Source: Paenibacillus sp. Marseille-Q4541 | GTDB lineage: Bacteria; Bacillota; Bacilli; Paenibacillales; Paenibacillaceae | DNA: 64,000 nucleotides | Reading direction: 5' to 3' | Assembly: GCF_018310695.1 (NCBI RefSeq) | Contig: NZ_JAGXCY010000012.1 | Location: 62,001-126,000, forward strand | Shown: positions 38,036-46,335 of the stretch, in pieces | How positions within the stretch are numbered: the first letter of the stretch is position 1 | Layout: each line of letters opens with the position of its first letter | Program-made: the position numbers and the translations under genes | Notes under the pieces: model-generated | Database searches by the model: none | What the model saw: the letters and a program-made list of their open reading frames with translations, nothing else | Told to the model about the DNA's origin: nothing

Positions 38036-38985
38036 TTACGAGCACCTATCTTTTTGTAGCCGTTAATCTGAGACAACTGATCGAATAATATCTTATTGGG
38101 TAAATCTAAGTATCTGAATATAAAACCAGCAGCACCTCCGCCAATTAAATAATAATCAAACCTCATATTTAAACTATTGATATCGTTCATAATTTGTATT
38201 GCTAAAGCTTCAAAAGCACTGTTTATTATTGGTCGAATATCGTATCCTTCATATTTTCCACTGATAACAAACCTATCTAGTTGATATAGTTCAGGAGTTT
38301 GACCAAAAGCTTGCATGAGTTGTTTTTGTATAAGCTTATATGCCTTGTGAACTCCCGTTAATGTACTATCTGATTCTCCCATGATCGTCATCTTATCTAA
38401 TCCCAGGAGATTCAATGTGTAAAAACCTAAATCAACAACAAGTATTCTTTTGCTCGCAATATTCTTATCAGCAATATTTCCTTGATCATCTAAGATGTAG
38501 TCCATAGCTATCCCATAACCTTGAGGTACTATCTTTAAGTCATTTATTTTTAGTTTAATGTTAACAGGTTTATTCTTTCCTTTTCTTAGTGTGAAACTAG
38601 GTTCATCGTTAAATGATAATATTTTATTCTCCATGTCACTCTTTTGATCGAAATAGAATTTATAAGGTAATCCTGTAAGTAAATTTAAAGGTTTCTTCCC
38701 ACCCAAGTACCCAAGAGATGTTTTCATGATGACATCTGTATTCATAGCTTCTGGCTTATTCTTATCCATCGTGAAGTACTTAATATCACTGTGCTTAGAA
38801 GCTAGATTTCCTACAAATAAACTCTCATCGTATACAAAATCATCCCCCTTGATATCCTCTTCAAATACATTCTTAATTGTGCCTGTAACTGATGGTTGTC
38901 TAAATACCTTTCCACCTCTCTGTCCCTTAGTCCAACTAAAGCCTAGATCAATTACTGCTAGCTCAGCTACTTCAGTGACTATCAT
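38026..38985 (-). CDS. Actin-like segregation ATPase (ParM/AlfA type)
   Basis: 319 residues, RBS AGAGGAGG. The actin fold shows in phosphate-1 VIDLGFSWTKGQ, phosphate-2 RILVVDLGFYTLNLLG and the adenosine motif YYLIGGGAAGFIF. Such proteins polymerise with ATP to push plasmid or phage DNA apart or to position it. With the small downstream gene and the inverted repeat ahead of it, it forms a par-like operon. Confidence 0.85.
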   Translation of the reverse strand: MIVTEVAELAVIDLGFSWTKGQRGGKVFRQPSVTGTIKNVFEEDIKGDDFVYDESLFVGNLASKHSDIKYFTMDKNKPEAMNTDVIMKTSLGYLGGKKPLNLLTGLPYKFYFDQKSDMENKILSFNDEPSFTLRKGKNKPVNIKLKINDLKIVPQGYGIAMDYILDDQGNIADKNIASKRILVVDLGFYTLNLLGLDKMTIMGESDSTLTGVHKAYKLIQKQLMQAFGQTPELYQLDRFVISGKYEGYDIRPIINSAFEALAIQIMNDINSLNMRFDYYLIGGGAAGFIFRYLDLPNKILFDQLSQINGYKKIGARKWK

Positions 38986-39007
38986 GAATAACCTCCTCTA
39001 AAAATCG

Positions 39008-39059
39008 TGTCCCAAAATGCCTATTATGACTCACTGTGCTTTTTAAGCTTTTTGGGACA
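39008..39059. promoter_or_regulatory. Inverted repeat ahead of the par operon
   Basis: TGTCCCAAAA (39008-39017) and TTTTGGGACA (39050-39059) form a perfect 10-bp inverted repeat, 12 of 14 when extended, spaced 32 bp. It lies between a TATAAT-like -10 (minus strand near 39075) and the RBS of the actin gene. It may be an operator or centromere bound by the small partner protein. Confidence 0.65.
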
Positions 39060-39109
39060 TTCCTTTATAGTAAAGATTATATCATATTATGTATCTTTGT
39101 ACATTATTT

Positions 39110-40168
39110 TTATTTTAAACTTTCATTACTAACAATATACATGGCGTTTGCCCAACATAACGGTGTGTTTACGTTGTATTTAGATGAGCCTGCATAATAA
39201 AGTTCGGGGATTGCTCCATCTTCTAACATGACTTTTTCAAATTCAGATACATAGTACTTCGCTTTATCAACATTCCCTAATTGTAGATGAGCCATAGCCA
39301 AGAATCCAAATCCAAAACACCATTCAGCTTCAGAGCCATAGTATAAATCTAAAGGTTGGTTTCGCCCATAAATCCCCTCTTGTGTAGAGTAATAACTGTC
39401 TCCTTTGTATCTAATAACTCCTCGTTCTCTTAGCAGTGTATCTTCAACTTGTTTTACAATAATACTATTAAAGTCGTTACCGAATATATTGTACGGATAG
39501 ATAAGGCTTAATTGTGCCAAGTCGTATTTACGGCTACTCGTCTCATATGGGAATAGCTCATATAATGCATTTAACCCGTTTGAAACTATGTATTCTGGAA
39601 CGCTTACAATACTGCTTACACTTCTTAATCCTGCTACACATGCTCCAATACTTGAACTTCTTCTCTCCCTGTTCTCTTCCCACATGCCTGAATCTTGATC
39701 ATTCCAGTACTCAAGAGTCTCCAAATAGTAAACTAACTTTTGAAGGATTTCTTTATCCTTGTTATCTCTTAGTATTTGTTTTCCTTGCTTAACACCTTCT
39801 CCAATTCCCCATAGAATAGCTCCCACTGCATCGTTTTGTGAATGTCCCCAAGGAGTATCAATTTCTCTTACATCATGCGCAGAATATCTTGCGTGAATAT
39901 ATTCGTGTTGGTGAATCGGCCGATGCTTAGTGTGATGTTCTAATTTCCATTCATATTCCTTAAACATATCTAAAATACGCCAATATGTTCTCTCGTATGT
40001 ATTACACTTCTTATTAAGATAAGGAAGACTACAATAAAATGAATCTCTTAACCATGTGTAAGAATAATCTGAACTAGAGCTGGCAAGGTACATCCCATGG
40101 GGCAGGCGCAAACTATCAATAATTCTATAACTCTGTATTAATTTTTTATCGATTACTATACTCGACAT
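39110..40168 (-). CDS. GH15/(alpha/alpha)6-barrel hydrolase-like protein
   Basis: 352 residues, ATG 40168 after AGGGGG. The pattern follows glucoamylase-like GH15: SYTWLRDSFYCSLPY, WGHSQNDAVGAILWGIGEG, SGMWEENRERRSSSIGACVAGL (with the general-acid Glu), SEAEWCFGFGFLAMAHLQLG, IPELYYAGSS and NTPLCWANAMY. It lacks a signal peptide and the N-terminal beta-sandwich, so it would act in the cytoplasm, perhaps on host glycogen or glucosylated DNA or sugars; the substrate is not shown. It is unusual cargo for this phage arm. It has its own upstream gap. Confidence 0.75.
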   Translation of the reverse strand: MSSIVIDKKLIQSYRIIDSLRLPHGMYLASSSSDYSYTWLRDSFYCSLPYLNKKCNTYERTYWRILDMFKEYEWKLEHHTKHRPIHQHEYIHARYSAHDVREIDTPWGHSQNDAVGAILWGIGEGVKQGKQILRDNKDKEILQKLVYYLETLEYWNDQDSGMWEENRERRSSSIGACVAGLRSVSSIVSVPEYIVSNGLNALYELFPYETSSRKYDLAQLSLIYPYNIFGNDFNSIIVKQVEDTLLRERGVIRYKGDSYYSTQEGIYGRNQPLDLYYGSEAEWCFGFGFLAMAHLQLGNVDKAKYYVSEFEKVMLEDGAIPELYYAGSSKYNVNTPLCWANAMYIVSNESLK

Positions 40169-40264
40169 GTTGTTCCCCCTAATTTAAATTGTTTATATGA
40201 AATGTTGATTATAAAATTTATGTTTTATCTTCTTCCTATGTATTAATACTTATTATTTTTATCT

Positions 40265-40741
40265 TTAAAATAAATGTGAATAATCCTCCGCTACAAGCTT
40301 AAGCAGCGATTCATTTTTAATTGCTAATGCTAAATCTGCAAAGTCTCTAGCAAACTCTAAATCGGCGTCTACTTTATCATCTAATGTGATAAACACGCTG
40401 ATATCTATGTATTCCATTGCTTCATCATTCGTTGCCGAGTTCTCTAACATAAGTTCATCATCGGCTGTAACTCTAAACACTATATTTGTTGCGTGTGAAT
40501 AGATGTTTGAAATATACGTTCTAATCTGATTAAATCTAATCGGTATTTTCATACCATGGCTATTTCTATATGTAAGGATTGGATTGTTCTTAGTACTATG
40601 TAAATAAAATTGACGATTAACTTGATCATACTCCATAATGTCAAAATCTAAATCTACTTTTAATTCTTTATATGAAATCTTATCTCTTTTCAGTTGATTC
40701 TCGGCAAGTCTTAGCACATCATTAGTTTGCAGCACCAACAT
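40265..40741 (-). CDS. Phage protein of unknown function, 158 aa
   Basis: ATG 40741 is preferred (AAAGGAG 8 nt upstream; the first ATG abuts the SD). Mixed alpha/beta: DVLRLAENQLKRDK, LTYRNSHGMKIPIRFNQIRTYISNIY, DISVFITLDDKVDADLEFARDFADLALAI. No transmembrane segment or catalytic motif recognised. Confidence 0.65.
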   Translation of the reverse strand: MLVLQTNDVLRLAENQLKRDKISYKELKVDLDFDIMEYDQVNRQFYLHSTKNNPILTYRNSHGMKIPIRFNQIRTYISNIYSHATNIVFRVTADDELMLENSATNDEAMEYIDISVFITLDDKVDADLEFARDFADLALAIKNESLLKLVAEDYSHLF

Positions 40742-40756
40742 TATAATCATCTCCTT

Positions 40757-40948
40757 TTAATATTTCCAGAAACCCTCACGTTTGTGAGTATAGTAAACCC
40801 AATATTCCTTTGAAAGATCACATTTACTACATTTACTAAACCTAACTAAGCCTCTTTTTTGGGTAATTCCATATTCACCTGTAATATGAACTTGTTTGTC
40901 ATGTGTTTCCCAATCATGTCTACAGAAGTATTTCTTTAGATTCAACAA
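40757..40948 (-). CDS. Small zinc-ribbon-like phage protein
   Basis: 63 residues from TTG 40948 (GAAGGAG upstream). FCRHDWETH and FSKCSKCDLSKEYWVYY give Cys, His and a CxxC: a probable single zinc knuckle. Function unknown. Confidence 0.65.
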   Translation of the reverse strand: MLNLKKYFCRHDWETHDKQVHITGEYGITQKRGLVRFSKCSKCDLSKEYWVYYTHKREGFWKY

Positions 40949-40979
40949 GGGATATCTCCTTCTTTATTAAATATAGTTT

Positions 40980-41519
40980 TTATTCCATATCTATTTTGTA
41001 TTCTGATATAACCGTACCTTTAGGCACATAGAAGTCATATCGTTTTGGAAGATTCAAGTCATCATAACCAACTAACTTAAGAACTTTGTTCATATCTTTC
41101 AAAAACCAATTCGTTGCCTGTCTTTCTTGTATGTATGTAACTACTTTTGGAATGTCTTCGGTTTGAATGATTCGAGAGTAGTTTTGATTGACCCAGTGAC
41201 TCTTTGAGTAATCTCCATAGTCCACCATGTAATAATATCTATCAATTCGATCAACTGAATGTCTTGATACAACATACGAGGAACTATCAGACATTGCAAC
41301 AATTTTGTTCTCCCACCCATACACTGTCTTAGTTGGTATCCAATTATTAGCTGCCTGAATGAAACCTAATCCACCAAGAACTATGTAGCCTACAACCACA
41401 ATAATTCCCAACAATTCTCCATTAGATAAGTAGTAACTTTTGTGAGTATCTTCTGTAATACCCAAAATAATTAACACTGTGATTACTAGCATTATTCCAC
41501 CAACAATATAAATGAATAT
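40980..41519 (-). CDS. Two-helix phage membrane protein, probable ATA start
   Basis: 170 residues from ATG 41492 or 179 from ATA 41519. The ATG has no RBS, while AAGGAG lies 9 nt before ATA. The extension adds FIYIVGGI to the first helix. Helices: about IVGGIMLVITVLIILGI and LLGIIVVVGYIVLGGLGFI. The exterior or cytoplasmic domain ends in YDFYVPKGTVISEYKIDME, closely matched by the end of the gene at 53123-53629 (YKLYIPEGTIKENYNVDLQ), so the two are paralogues. Function unknown. Confidence 0.7.
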   Translation of the reverse strand: MFIYIVGGIMLVITVLIILGITEDTHKSYYLSNGELLGIIVVVGYIVLGGLGFIQAANNWIPTKTVYGWENKIVAMSDSSSYVVSRHSVDRIDRYYYMVDYGDYSKSHWVNQNYSRIIQTEDIPKVVTYIQERQATNWFLKDMNKVLKLVGYDDLNLPKRYDFYVPKGTVISEYKIDME

Positions 41520-41532
41520 TGTGTATCACTCC

Positions 41533-41676
41533 TTAAATTTTTAAAACAAAGTCGTCTTTGATAGACTTTAATATCTGTTTTTTGTGGTGCTCGTCTTCCA
41601 CAAGGGTACACACATCCACTTCCAGATACATCTGTTTTGTTGAACCTGTATAATTAACACTCTCCATCCGAACCAT
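41533..41676 (-). CDS. Small phage protein, 47 aa
   Basis: ATG 41676 with AAAAGGAC 5 nt upstream. MVRMESVNYTGSTKQMYLE, VDVCTLVEDEHHKKQILKSI. A longer overlapping frame (41568-41753) lacks an RBS and is a shadow. Function unknown; directly ahead of the membrane protein gene. Confidence 0.6.
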   Translation of the reverse strand: MVRMESVNYTGSTKQMYLEVDVCTLVEDEHHKKQILKSIKDDFVLKI

Positions 41677-41749
41677 TTATGTCCTTTTCTTATGGATGTT
41701 TTAAACAAAACTAAAACTCTATATTTACCCAATCCAATACCCCACTCTT

Positions 41750-41998
41750 TCACAAATCACTTTCCTTATCCGTAACAGGTTTAATATCTAAAAGCCAAAC
41801 TAAAGGTAATCCTATCAAGGGAGTAGCGACTGGCATTAGCAACATACCTATCACCAACTCTTTGAATAGCCAATGATCTATGAGATAGAGAAACAAAATG
41901 CACATACCCATTGCTATATATGATTGCGACCACTTTCTAACCAGAAACTTAGCTAATCCATCATAGTATTCATCTAGTTCTATGTACATTCTTTTCAA
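41750..41998 (-). CDS. Small phage membrane protein
   Basis: 82 residues from TTG 41998, or 86 if started at ATC 42010 (AAAGGA then 8 nt). Two hydrophobic segments: SYIAMGMCILFLYLIDHWLF and IGMLLMPVATPLIGLPLVWLL. Function unknown. Confidence 0.6.
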   Translation of the reverse strand: MKRMYIELDEYYDGLAKFLVRKWSQSYIAMGMCILFLYLIDHWLFKELVIGMLLMPVATPLIGLPLVWLLDIKPVTDKESDL

Positions 41999-42052
41999 TA
42001 ATGATTTGATATGTATTTTCCTTTCTAAAAGAAATATGGGTTTGATTCAAAT

Positions 42053-42274
42053 CTATTTATATAAAGTTATTTCAACTTTCTCATCTAATAGTCTTGGGTC
42101 GCCTTTGACCAGTTGAGCAATTAACAAGTTTAATTCTTTAAGAGTCAAATACCTTTTAGTCTTAATATATAAACCGTCTTCATCAAATCCTATGCCCCCG
42201 ATAGGTTCATCCTCTATGTATAAGTTATCTTGCCATTTTATACCGCCTGAGACAATACGCTGAAATTTAAACAT
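42053..42274 (-). CDS. Small phage protein, 73 aa
   Basis: ATG 42274 after AAAGGAG. FKFQRIVSGGIKWQDNLYI, IGGIGFDEDGLYIKTKRYLTLKELNLLIAQLVKGD: beta-rich then a helix. It overlaps the phosphatase gene by 8 nt. Function unknown. Confidence 0.65.
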   Translation of the reverse strand: MFKFQRIVSGGIKWQDNLYIEDEPIGGIGFDEDGLYIKTKRYLTLKELNLLIAQLVKGDPRLLDEKVEITLYK

Positions 42275-43001
42275 TCCTCGTTTCTCCTTTCTTAACAGTA
42301 TGTTCGATGTATATTCCTTCTTCTGTAATCTCTAAGCAGTTCAATCGTCTGCCATAAGCGCAAGCACCATCAATGCCAATCTTATCTCCATCAGGACTAA
42401 ACCAGATACCATCACTTTCCTGTAAATAACTAGTTGGCGTGTGTCCGAATACAACTTTCTTATTATCCGTATTGGTTATTTTATTTTTATAAAAGATACT
42501 TCTGATCCATAGAAAATCATCATCGGGTGTATGTTCCCATGTGCTATAAAATGGATTGATTCCTGCATGTGCGAATATATAATTATCTGTTTCGTGGTAA
42601 TAAGGTAGGGAATCTAGAAATTCAATGTGATGTTCATAGTGTTTTAAAATAAACGCTTTTGCTTTCTCGTATGTATCCCACTCAAATTGTTCCTCGAAGA
42701 AATCAAACCCACAATAACTCTCTACTGTCTGGTAAGCTCCGTTATTCAACCAAAGTTCATCTTCGCCCTTTAACATCGCATCGACAAACATTTGATCATG
42801 ATTACCCTTAAGAGCGATTACTCCATGTTCTTCGCGCAAAGATTTTACTTGTTCAACAACCTGTCTACTTTTGATACCTCTGTCTACATAGTCACCCAAG
42901 AGAATTAACTTATCTGATCCTGGATTGTAGTTGACTTTCTCAAGCATAGTGTTGAATTGATCATAGCAGCCATGTATGTCACTGATTGCTAGTGTTCTCA
43001 T
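42267..43001 (-). CDS. Calcineurin-like metallophosphatase
   Basis: About 244 residues from ATG 43001 (GGAAGG upstream). All metal-binding motifs of the PPP-like phosphoesterases are present: AISDIHGCYDQF, LILLGDYVDRG, VIALKGNHDQM, FAHAGINPF and VFGHTPT. It resembles phage lambda-type protein phosphatase and ApaH/PrpE hydrolases. It may act on phosphoproteins or on dinucleoside polyphosphates of the host; not decidable from sequence. Confidence 0.88.
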   Translation of the reverse strand: MRTLAISDIHGCYDQFNTMLEKVNYNPGSDKLILLGDYVDRGIKSRQVVEQVKSLREEHGVIALKGNHDQMFVDAMLKGEDELWLNNGAYQTVESYCGFDFFEEQFEWDTYEKAKAFILKHYEHHIEFLDSLPYYHETDNYIFAHAGINPFYSTWEHTPDDDFLWIRSIFYKNKITNTDNKKVVFGHTPTSYLQESDGIWFSPDGDKIGIDGACAYGRRLNCLEITEEGIYIEHTVKKGETRNV

Positions 43002-43037
43002 GTCATTCAATCCTTCCATTACTATGATTAATATTAT

Positions 43038-43784
43038 TTAACTAAAACTTGCTTCTGGTTCTGCTTCTGGTTGAACCTCATCTGATTCATAGTCACTATC
43101 CAGAATGATTTTTTTGTTATTCTGAGATAGTTTCATCAGCAGTACTTCGAAATCATTCAAGTGTCTAAGCGATTTCAAGTCGTGGTTCTTGTCATATCTC
43201 ATATCCCATCCTTTATCAGAATCCTTATTCCATCGAGAAAGACTAATCTCAAAATTCATATCTTCATCATGTTCACACTCAAATGTTAGTACGGCATATT
43301 CAAAAGTGCTCCAACTTTTACTCTCGTTATATTCAACTGCAAAGCTAACCTCTGCATTTTCGTAACTAACTCCATCGTCGTAATCAATTTCAAGTTCATC
43401 TGTTTTAACATTCTTGGCAACATATTTCATCCAAGTATTAAATAACTCAGTTGCTTTGATAGACTTTTTCTCTTCGTCTACAGTCATTAGTGTTTTGAAA
43501 TTTTGAAGTAATTTTTTATTATCTAATGCTGAACTTTTTAGTACATCGACTAGTACGCTATCTAATTTAGTTATGTATTCAGAATAATCATAAGTTTCTA
43601 AGTAAGGAATCATTACGGATTTAACTTTGTCCTCAATCACTTTTGTAACGTCTCCATATGATCTGAACATATTTTCTAAGGCATTAACCACACCTTTTTC
43701 TAACTGCTCTCCAATCAATCTTTCAATAGTTCCATCTTCCAATTTAGTGTTAATTACGTCTTTAATATTGTTTTCTAATGTCAT
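43038..43784 (-). CDS. Phage protein of unknown function, 248 aa
   Basis: ATG 43784 after AGAGGAG, with the A-rich element just upstream. The N-terminal half is helical with coiled-coil character (NNIKDVINTKLEDGTIERLI, LDKKLLQNFKTLMT-like stretches), the middle is beta-rich (EVSFAVEYNESKSWSTFEYAVLTFE), and the C-terminus is acidic (EVQPEAEPEASFS). No family recognised. Confidence 0.65.
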   Translation of the reverse strand: MTLENNIKDVINTKLEDGTIERLIGEQLEKGVVNALENMFRSYGDVTKVIEDKVKSVMIPYLETYDYSEYITKLDSVLVDVLKSSALDNKKLLQNFKTLMTVDEEKKSIKATELFNTWMKYVAKNVKTDELEIDYDDGVSYENAEVSFAVEYNESKSWSTFEYAVLTFECEHDEDMNFEISLSRWNKDSDKGWDMRYDKNHDLKSLRHLNDFEVLLMKLSQNNKKIILDSDYESDEVQPEAEPEASFS

Positions 43785-43858
43785 TTCTCATTCTCCTCTT
43801 TATTTTTATTTTTAATAAAACAAATGTGCTTTGTTATGTTTTGTCTTTAAAATCCTAA

Positions 43859-44101
43859 TTAAGCATTAATTACATAGACATATGTCCACTCACCAAAATC
43901 TTGTTTATCGGTTTTATGATTAAAAACACGCTTAACTTCTCTGACCAAATATTGCTTCCTATTTCGATTCTCAGCATTACCAAACTCAAGAATCTCACCT
44001 ATTCTTGGGATGTTGTTACTTGGAATCTCTGCAATCACCATATCGCAATTATCATAGTCGTAATACCCGTTCGTACCACTTTTAACTGCTACTATAAACA
44101 T
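43859..44101 (-). CDS. Small phage protein, 80 aa
   Basis: ATG 44101 after GAGGGAGAG. MFIVAVKSGTNGYYDYDNCD, GEILEFGNAENRNRKQYLVREVKRVF: short beta-rich protein, probably cytoplasmic. Function unknown. Confidence 0.65.
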   Translation of the reverse strand: MFIVAVKSGTNGYYDYDNCDMVIAEIPSNNIPRIGEILEFGNAENRNRKQYLVREVKRVFNHKTDKQDFGEWTYVYVINA

Positions 44102-44156
44102 ATTATCTCTCCCTCTTCAGCATTTGCTGATGTGTTTTCTTCATAAATCAGGTATT

Positions 44157-44351
44157 TTATATGAATCTTGTGCATGTTTTACACAGCTTCTGCCACTCTT
44201 TTTCTTTCTTTGCTGGAACAATAACATTGGGTATATAGTCATTGCAGATGCAGCATCTAGCTGTTTTTAGATGCTCAATATTGTAGTAACCTTCTTTGTT
44301 TAAGTCTTGTTTCAAATGTCTTATCAATAGTGGGACTAGCATTTTTCGCAT
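44157..44351 (-). CDS. Small zinc-finger-like phage protein
   Basis: 64 residues from ATG 44351 (GGAG 9 nt upstream). LKTARCCICNDYIPNVIV ... EWQKLCKTCTRF gives two CxxC pairs about 26 residues apart, a likely zinc ribbon. Function unknown. Confidence 0.65.
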   Translation of the reverse strand: MRKMLVPLLIRHLKQDLNKEGYYNIEHLKTARCCICNDYIPNVIVPAKKEKEWQKLCKTCTRFI

Positions 44352-44387
44352 GAATTCCATCTCCATTAAAATTAGTATCATTATTAT

Positions 44388-44753
44388 TCAACGATATTTT
44401 TCTCCCCACATATCAATCGTTACTTCTTCAAGAAGCTCAATGAGTTCCTTCTCCTGCTCTTTGTTTAGTTTCATATTAATCTTTTCAAAGTCAGATTCTT
44501 CATCATCATAAAAAGCGTCATAAGTTCTTGTGTGAAATTCAAATCCATCTAAGTGCCATAACTGATTATCTGGAGTGGTTGAAGCCTTTCTACATGATCG
44601 ATACACACTCATATATAATTGCTCACTTAGCTTTACCTCTAAGCGTCCACAGGCACATCCACCTTCAGCATCAAAGTTGATTTGATTATTCTTAATTCCC
44701 AACATTATTTGATCAAAAGCTTTTTGTTTTATTGTAAGAGTTATTTGACTCAT
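44388..44753 (-). CDS. Phage protein of unknown function, 118-121 aa
   Basis: The ATG at 44753 directly abuts the SD (AAAGGAG-ATG), an unworkable spacing, while an in-frame ATA at 44744 lies 9 nt after GGAG, as in two other phage genes. FDAEGGCACGRLEVKLSEQLYMSVYRSCRKA has three cysteines; the C-terminus is helical and acidic (EEKELIELLEEVTIDMWG, approximate). Function unknown. Confidence 0.6.
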   Translation of the reverse strand: MSQITLTIKQKAFDQIMLGIKNNQINFDAEGGCACGRLEVKLSEQLYMSVYRSCRKASTTPDNQLWHLDGFEFHTRTYDAFYDDEESDFEKINMKLNKEQEKELIELLEEVTIDMWGEKYR

Positions 44754-44767
44754 CTCCTTTATATTTA

Positions 44768-44938
44768 TTATTCATCAGTCCATCTTCTTCTTTTAATTAG
44801 AACCTTCCCTCTGCCTATAATATTGTAGGAATCCTTCTTCCCTTTGACTATAAATTCAAACTTGCCAACATCTAAGTCGCTCAACTCTACTTCTATGTAT
44901 TCATACTCTACATCCATTCCTAAATGATCTTTTTCCAT
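44768..44938 (-). CDS. Small phage protein, 56 aa
   Basis: ATG 44938 after AAAGGATAACC. MEKDHLGMDVEYEYIEVELS, DLDVGKFEFIVKGKKDSYNI, then a very basic end (KVLIKRRRWTDE). Function unknown. Confidence 0.6.
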   Translation of the reverse strand: MEKDHLGMDVEYEYIEVELSDLDVGKFEFIVKGKKDSYNIIGRGKVLIKRRRWTDE

Positions 44939-44967
44939 GGTTATCCTTTCTATATAAAATTACATTT

Positions 44968-45144
44968 TTATTGTATTTCCTGTGGTTTGGATTCTCTATG
45001 TTTTTTCATTAGTTCTCTCATTCGTTTTCCAGCCTCGGATTGAGATTTTTCTGTACTTTCTACATATGAGATAAACTCCACGAAATCTTTCTCTGTCTCA
45101 AACCACACTTGTGTTGGTCTAATCTCTTTAGTTTTCTTAATCAT
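44968..45144 (-). CDS. Small phage protein, 58 aa
   Basis: ATG 45144 after AAGGTG, overlapping the stop of the upstream gene by 4 nt. MIKKTKEIRPTQVWFETEKD, FVEFISYVESTEKSQSEAGK, basic helical C-terminus. Function unknown. Confidence 0.6.
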   Translation of the reverse strand: MIKKTKEIRPTQVWFETEKDFVEFISYVESTEKSQSEAGKRMRELMKKHRESKPQEIQ

Positions 45145-45434
45145 ACGAGCACCTTACTATGTATTAAATCGTATTTCTGTTTAACTCTTTCGCTAACATT
45201 TATGTATCTATCATTGCTGTTACTTTTATACATTTTAACAACTGAGTTATTTTTACGAACAAAGATATTATAAAAGTATTGAATGTGAAACTCTTCTCCT
45301 CTGATGTCTACTACCTTTCCAAGATCAACTGCTCTCCGAATCTTATACTCGATTATTTCGTCAGTTCCACTTTTCTGTGCGCTTGCTGGACACATAACTT
45401 TATATTCCTCAATGACACTTTTGCTAATTTTCAT
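45141..45434 (-). CDS. Phage protein, 97 aa
   Basis: ATG 45434 after AAGGAG. MKISKSVIEEYKVMCPASAQ, then VDIRGEEFHIQYFYNIFVRK and a basic end. No family recognised. Confidence 0.6.
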   Translation of the reverse strand: MKISKSVIEEYKVMCPASAQKSGTDEIIEYKIRRAVDLGKVVDIRGEEFHIQYFYNIFVRKNNSVVKMYKSNSNDRYINVSERVKQKYDLIHSKVLV

Positions 45435-45448
45435 TAATCTTCTCCTTT

Positions 45449-45688
45449 TTAAATTGTAGTCCTCTTGCCACTTACACTCACTACTTTGTCGCTTCCTATT
45501 CTTGTTACTGAGTACGGTTTAATTGAGAATTCTTGATACTTAATCAAATCTTGTAATAGTTTTTCATCTAGCTTGTACTTATCGCCTTCTAATACAAAAG
45601 TGTCATTCAGAACAAAACTAGTTGATCTAATTTCATCCCCACTCCAACAACGCGATACTATGAATTCTACAATTTTGCTTGGTTTCAA
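45449..45688 (-). CDS. Phage protein, 79 aa
   Basis: TTG 45688 after AAGGGG. KPSKIVEFIVSRCWSGDEIR, YKLDEKLLQDLIKYQEFSIK, ending VVSVSGKRTTI. No family recognised. Confidence 0.6.
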   Translation of the reverse strand: MKPSKIVEFIVSRCWSGDEIRSTSFVLNDTFVLEGDKYKLDEKLLQDLIKYQEFSIKPYSVTRIGSDKVVSVSGKRTTI

Positions 45689-45692
45689 TTAA

Positions 45693-46211
45693 TTATCCCC
45701 TTATTGATATTACTATTAGTGCAAATACGTTATACAATGCATGACTCGTAATCGGCACAAAGATGTTGTCTGTTTTTCTGTAAAAGTAACTCCACGTTAA
45801 TCCCATTGCTATGTATCCAAAGAATCCTACAGGGTTGAAATGTAATATTGAAAATATAATAGCTGCAACTGATGCGCTTATCCAGAAGTTGTTGTTGGTG
45901 AACCTCATAAATTTATGATAGATATACTTCCTACACAATAGCTCCTCTAACACTGGACTAAAAATGATACTGTACACGTAAACAATCGGGATATTGATAT
46001 GTATTGTTGGTAATTCCCAGGGTGGTAAAACACTTGATGTGATGAGAGTGATAAGGCCGTAACTTATGTATGCGATACATGTTGAGGTGAAAATATCTTC
46101 GCTGTAGTTGTTATTAAGTAGTGCTTTCAAATCATTTAGTAATCTGTTCTTGTTGTAGTGAATCAAGATTATTAGAATTGCTGCAGGTACTACACTATAA
46201 AGAATATTCAG
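45693..46211 (-). CDS. CPBP-family intramembrane protease
   Basis: 157 residues from TTG 46166, but that start has no RBS and cuts the first helix. Reading back in frame to CTG 46211 (12 nt after GGAG) restores a hydrophobic N-terminus (NILYSVVPAAILIILI). Conserved CPBP motifs: EELLCRKYIYHKF (EExxxR), FSILHF and HALYN. Family members are membrane-embedded proteases or related immunity/processing proteins (CAAX/bacteriocin processing). A phage copy may act on host envelope or immunity factors; inference only. Confidence 0.8.
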   Translation of the reverse strand: MNILYSVVPAAILIILIHYNKNRLLNDLKALLNNNYSEDIFTSTCIAYISYGLITLITSSVLPPWELPTIHINIPIVYVYSIIFSPVLEELLCRKYIYHKFMRFTNNNFWISASVAAIIFSILHFNPVGFFGYIAMGLTWSYFYRKTDNIFVPITSHALYNVFALIVISIRG

Positions 46212-46233
46212 TTGTTCTCATCTCTCCTTTATA

Positions 46234-46266
46234 TAAAGAAAAAGTACAGGTTCTTTAACCTGTACT
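46234..46266 (-). terminator. Terminator between thyA and the CPBP gene
   Basis: Minus strand: perfect 10-bp stem AGTACAGGTT / AACCTGTACT, loop AAAG, then TTTTCTTT. It divides the nucleotide-metabolism genes from the small-gene cluster. Confidence 0.9.
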
Positions 46267-46335
46267 CATCATATCACATTGGTATTATGTTGTATATAAC
46301 TAAATTATTTTTATTTTTAAACTATTTGATTAACT

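Noticed and set aside
41568-41753. 61-residue minus-strand frame overlapping 41533-41676
   Set aside because: No RBS, Lys/Arg/Trp-rich translation; the 47-residue frame with a proper RBS explains the region.
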